Assembly (NCBI GenBank): GCA_947044405.1
Contig: CAMRHE010000021.1
Span: forward strand, 8,292,501 to 8,356,500
Origin: Leptodactylus fallax
Lineage: Eukaryota; Chordata; Amphibia; Anura; Leptodactylidae
Reading direction: 5' to 3'
Length of the DNA stretch: 64,000 bases
Position 1 is the first letter of the stretch; the number at the start of each line of letters is the position of its first letter. A program made the position numbers and the translations under genes. Below are positions 1 through 12,559 of this stretch, piece after piece. A model generated the notes under the pieces. That model searched no databases and was not told the origin of the DNA. It worked only from the letters and a program-made list of their open reading frames with translations.

Positions 1-254
1 GTATTATACCCAGATAGAGTAACATCAATACTTAGTACAGTAGTAATAAGAACTAAAAATATGATTAACATATATGATTTATTATAGGAGAACACTTTGG
101 CTGGCAAATATTGGAGACTGCAAATAAAATCAAAATGGAAAGAGTATTGCAAGTCTCAAAAAGGGACATTCTTTATAGAAGTTCAAAGGACAAAGGTTAA
201 ATACAAACTATATGTTTTACACAAAGAAAACTTAAAGGGATTCTCCAGCAAATA

Positions 255-1888
255 CAGTGCCTTGCGAAAGTATTCGGCCCTCTTGAACTTTTCAACCTTT
301 TGCCACATTTCAGGCTTCAAACATAAGGATATAAAATTTAAATTTTTTTGGTGAAGAATCAACAACAAATGGGATACAATCGTGAAGTGGAACGAAATTT
401 ATTGGATATTTTAAACTTTTGTAAAAAATAAAAAACTGAAAAGTGGGGCGTGCCAAATTATTCGGCCCCCTTAAGTTAATACTTTGTAGCGCCACCTTTT
501 GCTGCGATTACAGCTGCAAGTCGCTTGGGGTATGTCTCTATCAGTTTTGCACATCGAGAGACTGAAATTCTTGCCCATTCTTCCTTGGAAAACAGCTCGA
601 GCTCAGTGAGGTTGGATGGAGAGCGTTTGTGAACAGCAGTTTTCAGCTCTTTCCACAGATTCTCGATTGGATTCAGGTCTGGACTTTGACTTGGCCATTC
701 TAACACCTTGATACGTTTATTTGTGAACCATTCCATTGTAGATTTTGCTTTATGTTTGGGATCATTTTCTTGTTGGAATATAAATCTCCGTCCCAATCTC
801 AGGTCTTTTGCAGACTCCAACAGGTTTTCTTCCAGAATGGTCCTGTATTTGGCTCCATCCATCTTCCCATCAATTTTAACCATCTTTCCTGTCCCTGCTG
901 AAGACAAGCAGGCCCAAACCATGATGCTGCCACCACCATTTTTGACAGTGGGGATGGTGTGTTCAGGGTGATGAGCTGTGTTGCTTTTACACCAAACATA
1001 TCATTTTGCATTGTGGCCAAAAAGTTTGATTTTGGTTTAATCTGACCAGAGCACCTTCTTCCACATGTTTGGTGTGTCTTCCAAGTGGCTTGTGGCAAAC
1101 TTTAAACGAGACTTTTTATGGATATCTTTGAGAAATGGCTTTCTTCTTGCCACTCTTCCATAAATGCCAGATTTGTGCAGTGTACGACTGATTGTTGTTC
1201 TATGGACAGACTCTCCCACCTCAGCTGTAAATCTCTGCAGTTCATCCAGAGTGATCATGGGCCTCTTGGCTGAATCTCTGATCAGTCTTCTCCTTGTTTG
1301 AGATGAAAGTTTAGAGGGATGGCCGGGTCTTGGTAGATTTGCAGTGGTCTGATACTCCTTCCATTTCAATGTGATTGCTTGCACAGTGCTCCTTGGGATG
1401 TTTAAAATTTGGGAAATCTTTTTGTATCCAAATCCAGCTTTAAACTTCTCCACAACAGTATTACGGACCTGCCTGGTGTGTTCCTTGGTCTTCATGATGC
1501 TCTCTGCGCTTTAAACAGAACCCTGAGACTATCACAGAGCAGGTGCATTTATACGGAGAAATGATTACACACAGGTGGATTATATTTATCATCATCAGTC
1601 ATTTAGGACAACATTGGATCATTCAGAGATCCTCACTGAATTTCTGGAGTGAAATTGCTGCACTGAAAGTAAAGGGGCCAAATAATATTGCACGCCCCAC
1701 TTTTCAGTTTTTTTTTTTTTTACAAAAGTTTAAAATATCCAATAAATTTCGTTCCACTTCACAATTGTGTCCCACTTGTTGTTGAATCTTCACCAAAAAA
1801 TTTAAATTTTATATCCTTATGTTTGAAGCCTGAAATGTGCCAAAAGGTTGAAAAGTTCAAGGGGGCCAAATAGTTTCACAAGGCACTG
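255..1888 (-). mobile_element. Tc1/mariner element, 1.63 kb, full length
   Basis: Ends are CAGTGCCTTGCGAAAG at 255 and its near-complement finishing ACAAGGCACTG at 1888, each flanked by TA (253-254 and 1889-1890), the standard Tc1 target duplication. The terminal inverted repeats are about 200 bp long. One transposase reading frame lies between them on the minus strand. A second, truncated copy of the same family is at 25126-25513. Confidence 0.95.
476..1495 (-). pseudogene. Tc1-like transposase, two in-frame stops
   Basis: This would encode the DDE transposase that cuts and rejoins its own element at TA sites. From the ATG at 1495 the frame reads an N-terminal paired-like helix-turn-helix region (KISQILNIPRSTVQ), then the catalytic core with WSD (first Asp), FQQENDPKHK and [11 protein letters not shown] (Glu). 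The length is 339 codons, normal for the family, ending in GGATKY. There is no frameshift. Stops at 1037-1039 (directly after WSD) and 1001-1003 interrupt one continuous frame. At 767-769 the position normally occupied by the second catalytic Asp encodes Glu, so the protein would probably be inactive even if the stops were read through. The gene fills the element between its inverted repeats. It is a dead copy. Confidence 0.94.
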
Positions 1889-1916
1889 TAAATTCTGATG
1901 TTTCTATAATGAAAGG

Positions 1917-2241
1917 TTATACAATTTTCCAATATACTTTCTGTATTAATTCCTCACAGTTTTCTAGATCTCTGCTTGCTGTTATCTACTGTTTAATCCC
2001 AGTGGATAATAATCTGCCCATGGTCATGTGATGGACACACAGGTGTATGCTTGTTATAGTCACAGCAAAATAGCATGAGCTCTGTCTTGTAATGAGCTGT
2101 GCACCTGTGTGTCCATCACATGACCATGGACTGTCCCTCACATGACCATGGACTGGTTTGTATCCATTGGAGGATAACAATGAATTACAGCAAGCAGAAA
2201 ACTGTGATGAACTGATAAAAAAATATTGGAAAATTGTATTT
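1917..2241. repeat. Inverted repeat (foldback) core of the T2-type MITE
   Basis: ACAATTTTCCAATATA at 1921 is mirrored by TATTGGAAAATTGTA at about 2225. Further in, CCATGGTCATGTGATGGACA near 2018 is mirrored by TGTCCATCACATGACCATGG near 2110. The arms are separated by a short loop around 2060-2090, so a transcript could fold into one long hairpin. It does not encode a protein. Confidence 0.8.
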
Positions 2242-2285
2242 ACAAACAATAACATTTACTTGTTGAAGCGGAACAAAACCTTTAA

Positions 2286-2827
2286 GTAATTTTATGGCAC
2301 ATACAGTGTCAAATATAATATATTTAATAGAAAGTTATGTCACAAAAAGAAGCTTTCAGTAGTAGTAAAAATGGTAATAAAGCAAAGCTCAACATTTAAA
2401 CATGAAAAATAAGATGTAAAGGCAAATTAGTGAAATATGAAGGAAATTTCTGCATAGAAGGAAATCATGCCAATACCAACAAGTTCTGAAGGTAATTGAA
2501 AGTGATAGTGAGGTTGTTAGTATACTGAAAGATTTGAAAAGAGCACAGTGAAGAATTGAGTAAAGATCCTTAGAAGATCAACATGAATGATGGAGCAATT
2601 ACAGTCTGGCAAAGACAGTTCTCAAGGGGCACAAGACTGGAATAAGTCACTAAACTCAGGCACTGTGTGAGTTTCCATGTAGTCTTAATGCAATTTTTTC
2701 ATCTTAGACATTTATGGCATGTCCATAGGCATATCCACAAGATGTGCAGCTCTCTTCAATTTACTTTAAAGGAGCACCAAACATAGATAACTATATACCC
2801 TGTGGATAGGCCACAAATATAACAGTC
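2286..2827. other. No recognised feature
   Basis: AT-rich sequence with no open frame of interest, no inverted repeat that I can see and no match to the families found elsewhere in the window. Confidence 0.6.
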
Positions 2828-3013
2828 CTAGGTAGGTTCGAATCTGTGTTTGCATGGGTTTCCTCCAAGTTCTCTGGTTTGCTCCCATACTCCAAAGACA
2901 TATGGATAGGGAATTTAGATTCAAAGTCCCCTTATAGGACAGTGACTGACAATGTCTGTAAAGCGCTGAGGGATATGATGGCTTTATAAGAGAAATAAAT
3001 AAATAAATAATAA
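2828..3013 (+). repeat. L2/CR1-like LINE or SINE 3' end
   Basis: The run GGTTCGAATCTGTG, GGGTTTCCTCCAAG, TCCAAAGACATA, GACAATGTCTGTAAAGCGCTG and a terminal AAATAAATAAATAA follows the layout of amphibian L2-type 3' tails and of SINEs that borrow them. The GGTTCGAAT stretch also resembles a tRNA-type B box, so a SINE is possible. The 13.7 kb LINE ends with a related tail. Confidence 0.55.
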
Positions 3014-5085
3014 ATACCCAACCATAGGATACTGATGTAGGCTTTGTCAGAGTTTACTGTATATTGCAGTTTCTGCCAGAAATAGCCAGACAAGAAAGTT
3101 GGGTCCGGCAATTTAGGGTAAAAAATTTTAAATTATGTCAATGTGGTCCCTTTGGATCTGTTTGTGTCTGTCATATCCATAATTTGTTGCTATCTGGACT
3201 GCGCAGATGTGAATATACCATAACATTATAATTAATGGGCCATGTTAATACAAAATTATTTTGCTACGTGACAGTAGTTGATAATATTTTTAATATTTTG
3301 GTGAGTTTTCTTCTGTTACATTGAAATCACATGAAGAAAACATATCATGTTCAAGAAAGAAACCATTTTGCATAATGCCCCTAAAATGTGAATTCTTCAA
3401 CTTTTTTATTTTACAGATTGTTCTTGCATACTATAAAGAATATTCTTTTAGCATTGTACAGAAAGGCGCCATGTCCACAGTTGGCCAGGAAAATGGATTA
3501 CACCTTGATTTTATATGTCACTGGATAAGAAAACAATACCTCTTCTAAATATTGATAAGTTGTATTTGAAATACAATGTTCTTTGCTTGCATTTATTTCA
3601 TTTTTTTCTGACAGCTGCTGTTCAGGAATTTATGTTCTGCACTTTTTAAAGCAAAAACATAGAGAAGACTACTACTACAAATACTAATATAATACAATGT
3701 ACTGTGGAGCAGATTTATCAAGGCCAGCTCACCACGGGTCCCAAAAAAGGCACAAAGCCCCAGTAACGTTAGCTGTTCTTTCCTTTTGGCAGTCCAACAA
3801 GGCAAGGACACAGTAAGCGACCGGCGGCAACCCAAACAAAATAAACAACCGCACAACATGCACAGTGAATGACGACCCCAGGCCGCAGTTGTGGGCCCGA
3901 TAAATTGAGGATAAATTGTTTGTTGCCTCTGAGGTGAGTTAATCTTAGCAGTACTGCATGATCTAGTGAGATAGATTATTTATTTGCTGATCTAGGAGTT
4001 ATTTCCTGACCTTTTGTGTGATCTGGGACCATGTGCATTTGTAATGGGTTCTAGAGCTGGGTAATTAATTTAATTAATTTGCCATTTCAAAGAAGCACAA
4101 ATCTGATTTTCATCAAAACGGTGATATAAATTTTTATCTCACCCTAGTCTATGATCAATAGTTTGTTCAGTGTAGTCAATAACCGGATGGTAGAACGAGG
4201 AAGCAGGCATCAAATATCATATCTGATTCTTTCTCACTGTGCCAGCTCACTGAACTTTTGTTAAGTTTCTGTAAGCAAAAAAATAAAATTGAAATTAAAA
4301 TCAATAATTGCCCAGAAGATTGAATAAAATTCTAAGCATCCAGTGTGAGAACTCTTCAAATTCCCATTTGGCTTACTTAGTTATACCAGTCGGTCACTAT
4401 AGGGGCTTCTGTTGATTTCCATTGTAGGGGAATAATAGATGTGCTGCTGAGGCTAGGTTTATGAAAACTAATGACACCTTTGATCCTGAGATGTTGACTT
4501 GTATCAAGGAAATAAGTGCATATTCTGGGGTGGGAGGGATTGTTGTTCTACAGATATTCTTAATGTTCACAAGGACTTATTGTCAGCCTGATAGAATCTC
4601 CAGGAACTTCCACCAGATATATAGGAAGGTTTCAGACTCTTGTTTGTATCTCTAGCAGCATTAGCTTATGAAACTGTAGATTTATTTTAATGAAACTAAG
4701 GCTGAATACCAACTGGAAAGTACCTTGTAATCATTTTCATGGATCTTTATACACCTTAAAGTAGTCTTTAGAATGGTGATAATATCTTCCCCCATGAAGA
4801 CTAATATTGGTGAGTCATTTGTTTTCTGGTCTTTGATAGCAGTCTTTTGTTAAGCTATTTGTGATTTAGAAACTTTTTGAACCATGTGACGACTATGTGT
4901 TCAGAATGGATTTATGGATTTGCATATTAGGATATATTGTATAATATTAAGTAGTTGGTATGACAGAAGGTATTGCGTCACTTCTAAGCAGAGTTCCCTT
5001 TTGCTCAAGGAAACCTATCTATCTACCTAGTGATCTGGCACTGCATTTTATGGTTGATGTCTCCCCATGTACAACTCCAATTCCA
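3014..5085. other. No recognised feature
   Basis: Two kilobases of AT-rich sequence. Open frames at 3321-3548, 3593-3859 and 4461-4655 show no family motif or gene-like composition and are probably chance. No RNA gene or clear repeat was seen. Confidence 0.55.
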
Positions 5086-5345
5086 AAAAAGTTGAGACAA
5101 TGTAAAAAGTAAAGAAAACAAGAATGCAATGATTTGGAAATCTCATAGAACATAGAACACATATCAGAGGTTGAAAGTTTTTCACTTCATTTTAAAAAAG
5201 TTAACTCATTTAGAAATTGATGACAGCAATGCATCTTGAAAAAAGTTGGGACAGGGCTATATGTACCATTTTATAGCATCCCCTCTTCTTTATACAAAAG
5301 TCTATATCTGGGAAGTGAGGAAAGCAATTGCTGGAGTTTTGGGGG
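5086..5345. repeat. DNA-transposon terminal fragment (vertebrate-wide family)
   Basis: The text runs AATTCCAAAAAAGTTGAGAC, then an ATGCAATGATTTGGAAATC block, then AAAAAAGTTGGGACAGGG. This is the arrangement I remember from a non-autonomous DNA-transposon family common in fish and frogs. The partner end was not found, so it is truncated. The family name is not certain. Confidence 0.4.
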
Positions 5346-5479
5346 AGGAATGTAATAGTACATTATGGAAAGGTGTAACTTACCTGATGTAATATGATGT
5401 ACTTTTACACTACGGCCATATCACCCATTCAGCATCTAATCGGGTGTCAGCTTTACACAATTATGACCATGATTCCACA

Positions 5480-5940
5480 GTGGTAGTAGGCACTAGGCAG
5501 CTGTGGAAACATGTGTGACAGTGCAGCAGGGCATAATATAGTGGACCTAAATAGCTACCACCACTGCCACCACTCAGTCAGAGATGTCATAAGGCCCAAT
5601 CCATCATATCACAACCCGCAGCACTGTCACACATGTTGCACAGCTGCCTAGTGCCTACCACCACTGCCACCACTGAGGCAGACATGTACTATGGCCCGCT
5701 TCAGAACATGTCTGCCTGAGTGGTGGAAGTGGTAGTAGGCATTAGGAAGCTGTGGCAACATGTGTGGCAGAGTGGCAGGGCATAATATGATGGACCAGGC
5801 CATAGTACATGTCTACCTCAGTGGTGGTAGGCACTAGGCAGCTGTGCAACACATGTGACAGTGCTGCAGGTTGTGATATGATGGATTGGGCTGCAGGACA
5901 TGTCTGACTGAGTGGTAGCAGTGGTGGCAACTATTTAGGA
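5480..5940. repeat. Three alternately oriented copies of a ~140-bp repeat
   Basis: Segment 5549-5692 is the reverse complement of about 5804-5937 (for example GCACTGTCACACATGTTGCA against TGTGACAGTGCTGCAG). The intervening 5700-5800 and the upstream 5480-5545 carry further, more diverged forward copies (GTAGTAGGCACTAGGCAGC, GGCATAATAT). The open frame at 5742-5930 is a by-product. The block lies next to the hAT transposase relic and may be part of that element's subterminal region. Confidence 0.75.
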
Positions 5941-6597
5941 GTGGCAGAAGCCAGCATCAGTAGCAGTATAGTAAATGGAAGATGATGATAAATAGAGATG
6001 GTGACATCACTATTGAAAATTCTCATGGATCCATGCCTGATTGATTTTGGTTAAAGTAATTTTTTCCATACTACCTATGAACAGTTTCATCCTTTTAGAT
6101 GTTAGAATGCCACCGGCAACACTGAGCACCCTCTCGGCCATAACACTTGACGCTGGACAAGATAAAACTCCCATATCAAACTGGGATAGCTCCTTCCACT
6201 GATCTAACCTATTGGCCCAGAATTCAATGGGGTCAGAGTTATCAGCTGGACTATAGCTGCACTATAGGTACGACTGTACCTGCTGGTGCAGCCGGTACGT
6301 GTCAATGTCTGTTGTAGCTCCAGTTGGAACTGTGAGCTGAAAAATCTTTGGTTCATCAACTTCCAGATACTGTACTGCTGCTTTTACTCCTGGCTGATAT
6401 TTGTGGAACTGGCAGAGGAGGTGGAGCCCTGGCTGAGTGAGGTATACTGGGAGCAGGCAGAGGGTATGCATGGTACTGGCAGTTGCAGGGCTCTCCCTAA
6501 ATGCTGCAGAAAGCTGGGTATACAGCCTATCCTGATAATATTCTAATTTTTCTTCCCTTTTGGATGCAGGGAAGAATTCCCACGTTTTGTGTATATA

Positions 6598-7319
<722 letters not shown>

Positions 7320-8984
7320 TAGCAAGGGGTCTAGGAGTACTGCCATCCAGCATTCATCCCTCTGCTTGATGCTAATAATACACTTGTCGCTGTATAAGCA
7401 GTGGAGCATACAGCCTGCCATGCTTGCCAGTGTATGCACAAAACCAGGGATCTGCTAAGGCTGTTTTTTTTTTTGGCCAGCATGGTCGTCGTCATCATTA
7501 TCTTTTCCTTGAAACAGATATGGGTCAGCCTCTTCCCCTGACTATGCTTGTGACATATCAAGAGCTCCCTCTGAATCCAAGCTAGAGTGTTCATCCTCTA
7601 CCTCCTCTTCCAGTCTAGGAGTCCCAGTTCCTCTACCATAATGATGACCCTGACTGGATCCTCATCCTCCTCCATCAACACAGGGCGATGACGTTGAAAC
7701 TGTCCCTCCTCTTTCATTCCTCATTTTATGAGTATAAGGGTTTCCTGTAAGATATACTGTACAATAAAGGGATCACATCATTGATGCTGCAGTCATCACT
7801 GCTGATAAATTTGGTGGCTTCTTCAAATGGCTTGAGAAGCTGGCACACTTCTCTCATGAGCATCCAATGATGTATCTCGAAGTAACACATTGTCCCTGTG
7901 GTCTGCTGCATGCAATAATCATTCACTGCCTTCTGCTACTCACACAGATGCTCCAGCATTTTAAAGTGGAGTTCCGCCGAGTTGGAATGTCGCAGATAAG
8001 GCGATGTAAAGGCAGAAAGTTTTGTTGCTGCAAATCGAGCAGGGTGTTTTTTGCGACATAAAAACGGCTAAAATGCGCAGAGATTTTTCTGGACATGAAG
8101 AGTGCCTTTTTTAAGTCACTCTGCAGGTTAACAGGCGAAACTCCAAATTAAGGACATGTGTCATACATGGGTAAGGTAATGTGTTATTTGTCCTAACTGC
8201 AGCACAGCAATAATATTGGTGTCATTGTCGCAGGCAACACTGTCCAGTTGGAGCTGACGAGGAGCCATCCAGCAGGATACTTGCTGAAGGATACAGTGAA
8301 GCAGCTCCTTTGCTGTGTGGCTTCTTTGATCCAGGCTTATTAATTGCAAAACTGCATGGTAGCACTTTGCACATGAAATGAGGGGAGAGGTGGAGGAAGA
8401 GGATAGGAAGCAACAGCATGTCTTGGTGAAGATGGTGGCAGAAAACTGTCCAGAGAGGCGGATCCAGAGAATGTGGATAGACCCTGCATAGTGTCGGATT
8501 TGGGTCTGCATAGTCAGGGTGGAACTAGCACCTGGGCTTGCTGCGTTTCTGGATTGTGGTCACTGCTGCTGAAAACATTGATCCAGTGGGCCATGAAAGC
8601 CATGTATTGTCCTTGGTCATAATTGCTGCTCCACGTGACGACAGTGGCATGCACTTTTCCCTAGACTGACATGGTGATATAAAGGAGGGACAGCTTTTCT
8701 AGAGAAATAATGGTGACTAGGTATCCTCCATTGAGGCTGAGCACATGCCATCAGTTGTTGAAACGTAGTGGAATCCAAGTGGTAGGGTGCGAGTTAAGTT
8801 GCACAACCAGATGACTGGGCACATATTGCTGTCTCCTGGCCACATATTCCCTTATGGATGACTGACGGCATGGAAGAGTAGGAGGAGGAGGAGTAACAGT
8901 TGGTGATAATATTGATAAGGATGACCATGTGCTAATTCTAGTTGTGGTCTGACTACCAGGAAGATCATGGGAAGTAGTAGGAGG

Positions 8985-9660
8985 ATAACATTGCTCACTT
9001 CCCCTGTCAGTGCATCTGTCAAGTCTATTTTTCCACCTATAGATCCTTCTCCCGCTCTGTCCCCCTTCCGCTTAGAGATCTCAACTGGCTTGAGAAAATC
9101 CCTGACTCTGACAACCCCCAGAATAGATCTATTTCCTATATATATATAAATGTTTAGTCTAACCCCCTCTTCCTTCCAAGCCATACTTTGTTGGTGAATG
9201 GGAAAGGAAGTTGGGACTTGTATTCTCACCCTCTGATGTAAAACATATCCTGTTATGTTCCCATGGTTTCTCTAGGTGTGTCAGGATTCAGTAGAACTCA
9301 TTCAAATTGCTCACCAGATGGTATAGAACCCCGGTTTTTCTCCATAAAATTGACTCTTCTATCTCTGATCGATGTCGGCGCTGCAGCCTATCCGAAGGGT
9401 CCCTCTCGTACATCTGGGTCTCATGCTCCAAAATTAGTCCCTTCTGGGAGGCGATCGAGAGAGAGATTAAGTCCATTTGTCATGTTGATTTAAAGCTGTG
9501 ACCCGAGACCATTTTGCTTTGGATGTCCTCCTGAATTTTCTCCCAGAAAGTCCTGCCAAACTATTGATTCCCCTTAGGTGGTGCAAGTCGGACCCCCCTT
9601 CCATCCCCCAATGGAGGGAAAAGGTTAACCAACGCTACAGATTTTACAAGCTCTGCAGTT
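8985..9660 (+). pseudogene. L1/Tx1-type LINE ORF2, C-terminal fragment
   Basis: The frame at 9307-9501 reads LLTRWYRTPVFLHKI, then SISDRCRRCSLSEGSLSYIW, then FWEAIEREI. This is the region after the reverse transcriptase in L1/Tx1-clade ORF2, including the Cys/Trp knuckle that normally reads CWRC and is here CRRC. It continues weakly to about 9660 (RWCKSDPPSIPQW). The 5' part, with the endonuclease and RT, is absent. Upstream text from about 8985 fits the family less clearly. It adjoins the hAT relic on the opposite strand. A similar tail lies at 23650-24150. Confidence 0.72.
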
Positions 9661-10050
9661 AGGGACTTCCTGTTTGTTCTAGCTTCCTCTCCACCTGGGA
9701 AACTTAGTAGCTACACACTCACAGAGACATCTTATCCTCCCCCCCCCTTGTTTGTATTTTGCGTCCATATGCCTATCTGCCCCTTGGTACCCCACATGCA
9801 CTTGCATAACTTACTCCTTATGAATTTTTCTGGTTTTATTTGAGCCCTGGGATAAATTGTGTGTTATGTAGGAGGAGGAGGAACACACACAAGTCTGACT
9901 CAAGATCACATCACTGTCAGATGCAAAATCTTGCTGTGACTGAGATGAGCCAGCCAAATAATCAAAATTTCATCAATATTCTCAGGAAGTACAAAAATCC
10001 TGCAGCTTATGATCTTATACTTACCTAAACATCCAGTGCTTCAGATCTAT
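9661..10050. other. No recognised feature (possible LINE 3' UTR)
   Basis: C-rich then AT-rich sequence following the LINE coding relic, with no open frame of note. It could be the LINE 3' UTR, but there is no poly(A) end or target duplication that I can define. Confidence 0.4.
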
Positions 10051-10360
10051 TTGACTTAGAGGAGACGTGCTGTTTGGTCTCCTTGACGACGAAAGGCGGT
10101 ACCGCCCCCTTCATACCTCCGGGGGTGTGAGTGGTTCATCCCGCCCTTGGAACTTCGTGATTGGTCACTTGGGTGTAATACATTGGTAAGGGGAGTGGCT
10201 AGCTCCCATTTAAGACTGTTCATCCCCGCAGCTCTTGTCATTACCACTCTGAACCTTCATCAAAGTGGTTTATCACGCCACATCATCTCCTGGTGAACTG
10301 TTAGTCAGGGAAAACACGTCGAGATGCTTTTTTAATCTTTTTTTGGCTTTTATTAGCCTT
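10051..10360 (+). repeat. PLE-like terminus with promoter-like and hammerhead-like text
   Basis: A GC-richer stretch (GGCGGTACCGCCCCC, TTCATACCTCCGGGGGTG) leads to a TTTAAGACTG box near 10211 and then CTGGTGAACTGTTAGTCAGG followed by GAAAAC at 10290-10316. The last part has the layout of the CTGATGA-stem-GAAA motif seen in other PLE termini here, with one core change (CTGGTGA). No coding region follows, so the assignment to PLEs is an inference from layout. Confidence 0.4.
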
Positions 10361-11299
10361 TAATTATGCTGCTTTAGGTGTCTTCTACAGAATTTATTTT
10401 GTTATCTCCTTTTTTAAGGGCTAGATTTATTTAAACCCTAGGGAATTATATAGGCTAAAATATAGCCAAAATATAGGGGTTTTTATCTTGAATTGACTAT
10501 TTACAGAGAATCTCTCTCTCTCCACAACTAGAGGGAGGGTTCCTGATCGCCCTTTTAATTGTCTCCTCACTATATAAAGGGGGTCGGGATTTAGTACAGG
10601 AAATATATTTTTTCTCTCCTATCCTCTGTAGAAGCCTCATATAATCCAATAAGAGTTTATACTTCTTATTTATAGCAGCGTCATCATTAAGTCATTGTCA
10701 AATGACGGTTTGACATATTTTATTGACACTTTATCACAGGGTTTTTTTTTTTACATTAGCAAAGGATGCACTACTAGTAGTACCACGGCCATCACTACTA
10801 CTGTACTTTACTACTGTGTGTTATATCTAGAATTACATATGAACTCACAGTGCCCTTATACATACAGAGAAATGCTTAAAATATTCTGTTCAGATTTACA
10901 GCAATGCTAGAAAGAAATGTGTTAGGTGTATAAAGAAGAGATACAATTTTTCTATTACAAGCACTGTCAGACAATACAGAATATCGCCTGAAAATGAAAG
11001 GGTTAACTGTCTGCAGCAGAGCAGACTCACTGACCGAACCTGTTCTATGTCTATGTCTGTATATTCAATTCTATTCTAGCACTGCACTACTAATCTTCCT
11101 GTGTATTAATGCTTAATTCTCTCTATGTACTCCCATAACTATTGTTTTCAATTCTGACTTGTGCTGCCTATATCCTAATTAATAGGATAGCTTTCAGATG
11201 TAGTGAGGTAGAACACAGTTGTGTGTGCATTTCTATCATTACACTAACTAAAGGCGGGGGGGGGAAAAATGCTCACTACGCCTCTTCATAAATTTCTTT
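10361..11299. other. No recognised feature
   Basis: AT-rich sequence with short homopolymer runs. The small frame at 10695-10910 has no recognisable motif. Nothing else supportable was seen. Confidence 0.55.
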
Positions 11300-11760
11300 A
11301 GGAGTGTAGTTTACAAAATGTGGTCACTTCATGGAGAATTTCACTTTTTTATCAAAGCCACTTTCCTGGACTCTACAAAAGCGACATGGTGTCCAAAAAT
11401 AGAATACGGTGACTCCAGGAAAATTGTTTATTTGTAAAAGCAGTAAAACATAATAAAAACCAATATAAATATGGTATCGCAGTAATCGTAATGACCCACC
11501 AGACAAAGATGCCATGTAATTTTTAATGCAGAGGTAACACCGTAAAAACGAAATGCAAAAACGTAAACAAAAGCTAATCAAAAAATGTTATGTACCCCAA
11601 AATAGTGGCAAATGAAAGTACAAGTTGTCACGCGAAGAATCATTTGCTATGTCGACAAAAAAATAAAAAAGTTATGAATTTTTGAATATGGGGAGGGAAA
11701 ATATGAAAAAAGTCGACGAGCATTAATGTACAAACTACCCTTCATTATTAAGGGGTTAAA
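11300..11760. repeat. Interspersed repeat of the 'AAGGGGTTAA' type
   Basis: The stretch ends ATTATTAAGGGGTTAAAAAC and contains GTAGTTTACAAAATGTGGTC and ATGGTATCGCAGTAATCGTA. This wording is typical of a very abundant anuran non-autonomous DNA repeat whose ends read AACCCCTT. Related copies are at 19060-20880, 24313-24958, 55195-55515 and 61637-62310. The opposite end was not identified. Confidence 0.42.
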
Positions 11761-12559
11761 AACATTAAATACAGGGGGCCTCTATGAAAACATCTAATTT
11801 ACATACTTCATTTAATTATATTGAATAGGTCATATATACTACAGATATATTACTAGGTTTTTCAGGTCATATACGTTCTTATATTGTATGGAGTTACCCG
11901 CTCCTTTAATAATCCTCCCATGATATCTTCCGTTATCTCCCATAGATATCTTTATTAAGTAGTTTTCTTTTGTGTTGTCCATGTATTCTATGCCTCTATT
12001 CTTTGTTCGTTGTGTATCTGCTGTGTTATATCCTTTTTCTTTGTCTTTATTTGTTGTTCTCCCAGACTATATGTATGTGTGAGATATTCATCGGGGTAGA
12101 TACAGGGGATAATTTTAGCCTTCTAGGTATCCTATTAGTCCCTTTATCTAGATTTTTGCTGCAGATTAATGTTGATATCTTTTTACATACAGGGACTTTA
12201 TGATTATTAGTGGATTCTGTGTGCTGATATTAATACTGCTCTTCAGTGTCCCAGCTTGATGATATAGCTGTGATATTTTTTTTTCATATACTTAACATAG
12301 GCTGCTGTGTGAGTTAACAGGTTACCAAGAACATGGGTTGTGTCATTAGGGGCCGGCTCCGTGTAGTATAGTATAGAGGGTGTGTTCCAGTGCGTCATCT
12401 GTGATGTAGCACTACGGGATTGCGTGCTCCCTGATAATGTCACGCTAAGGGTGGGGCTAAGGGTTTATATACCCCACACTGATGCCCATGTCCCGTGGCC
12501 ATACAATAGTGCCGGGGGGATTATGTGGGGAATCTCTAAAAAATCCAATTAGTTTTAAC
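11761..12559. other. Unassigned; contains a TATA-like promoter-like block
   Basis: Mostly AT-rich and unrecognised. The part from about 12330 to 12520 is more GC-rich and includes CCAGTGCGTCATCTGTGATG, GGTGGGGCTAAGG and TTTATATACCCC, the sort of text found upstream of the start in PLE long repeats. There is no downstream PLE frame, so this stays unassigned. Confidence 0.35.

Larger units (their letters stand above)
236..2281. mobile_element. T2/Kolobok-type MITE (TTAA-flanked) interrupted by a Tc1 element
   Basis: TTAA lies at 232-235 and again at 2282-2285. Just inside are the similar ends AGGGATTCTCC (left) and, reversed, AGGTTTTGTTCC (right). TTAA targets and ends of the form TTAAAGG are the hallmark of frog T2/Kolobok-type elements. 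Without the Tc1 insertion (255-1888) the element is about 410 bp and has no coding capacity. Its middle is a long inverted repeat, listed separately. The outer ends are only loosely complementary, so the boundaries are less certain than the TTAA sites suggest. Confidence 0.6.

Noticed and set aside
2830..2850. tRNA gene suggested by GGTTCGAATC
   Set aside because: No acceptor stem or A box at the proper distance. It fits an L2/SINE tail.
8852..9229. 125-codon minus-strand frame with a Leu-rich end
   Set aside because: Spans the boundary between the hAT relic and the LINE fragment. The Leu run is an antisense reading of a GAGGAG repeat.
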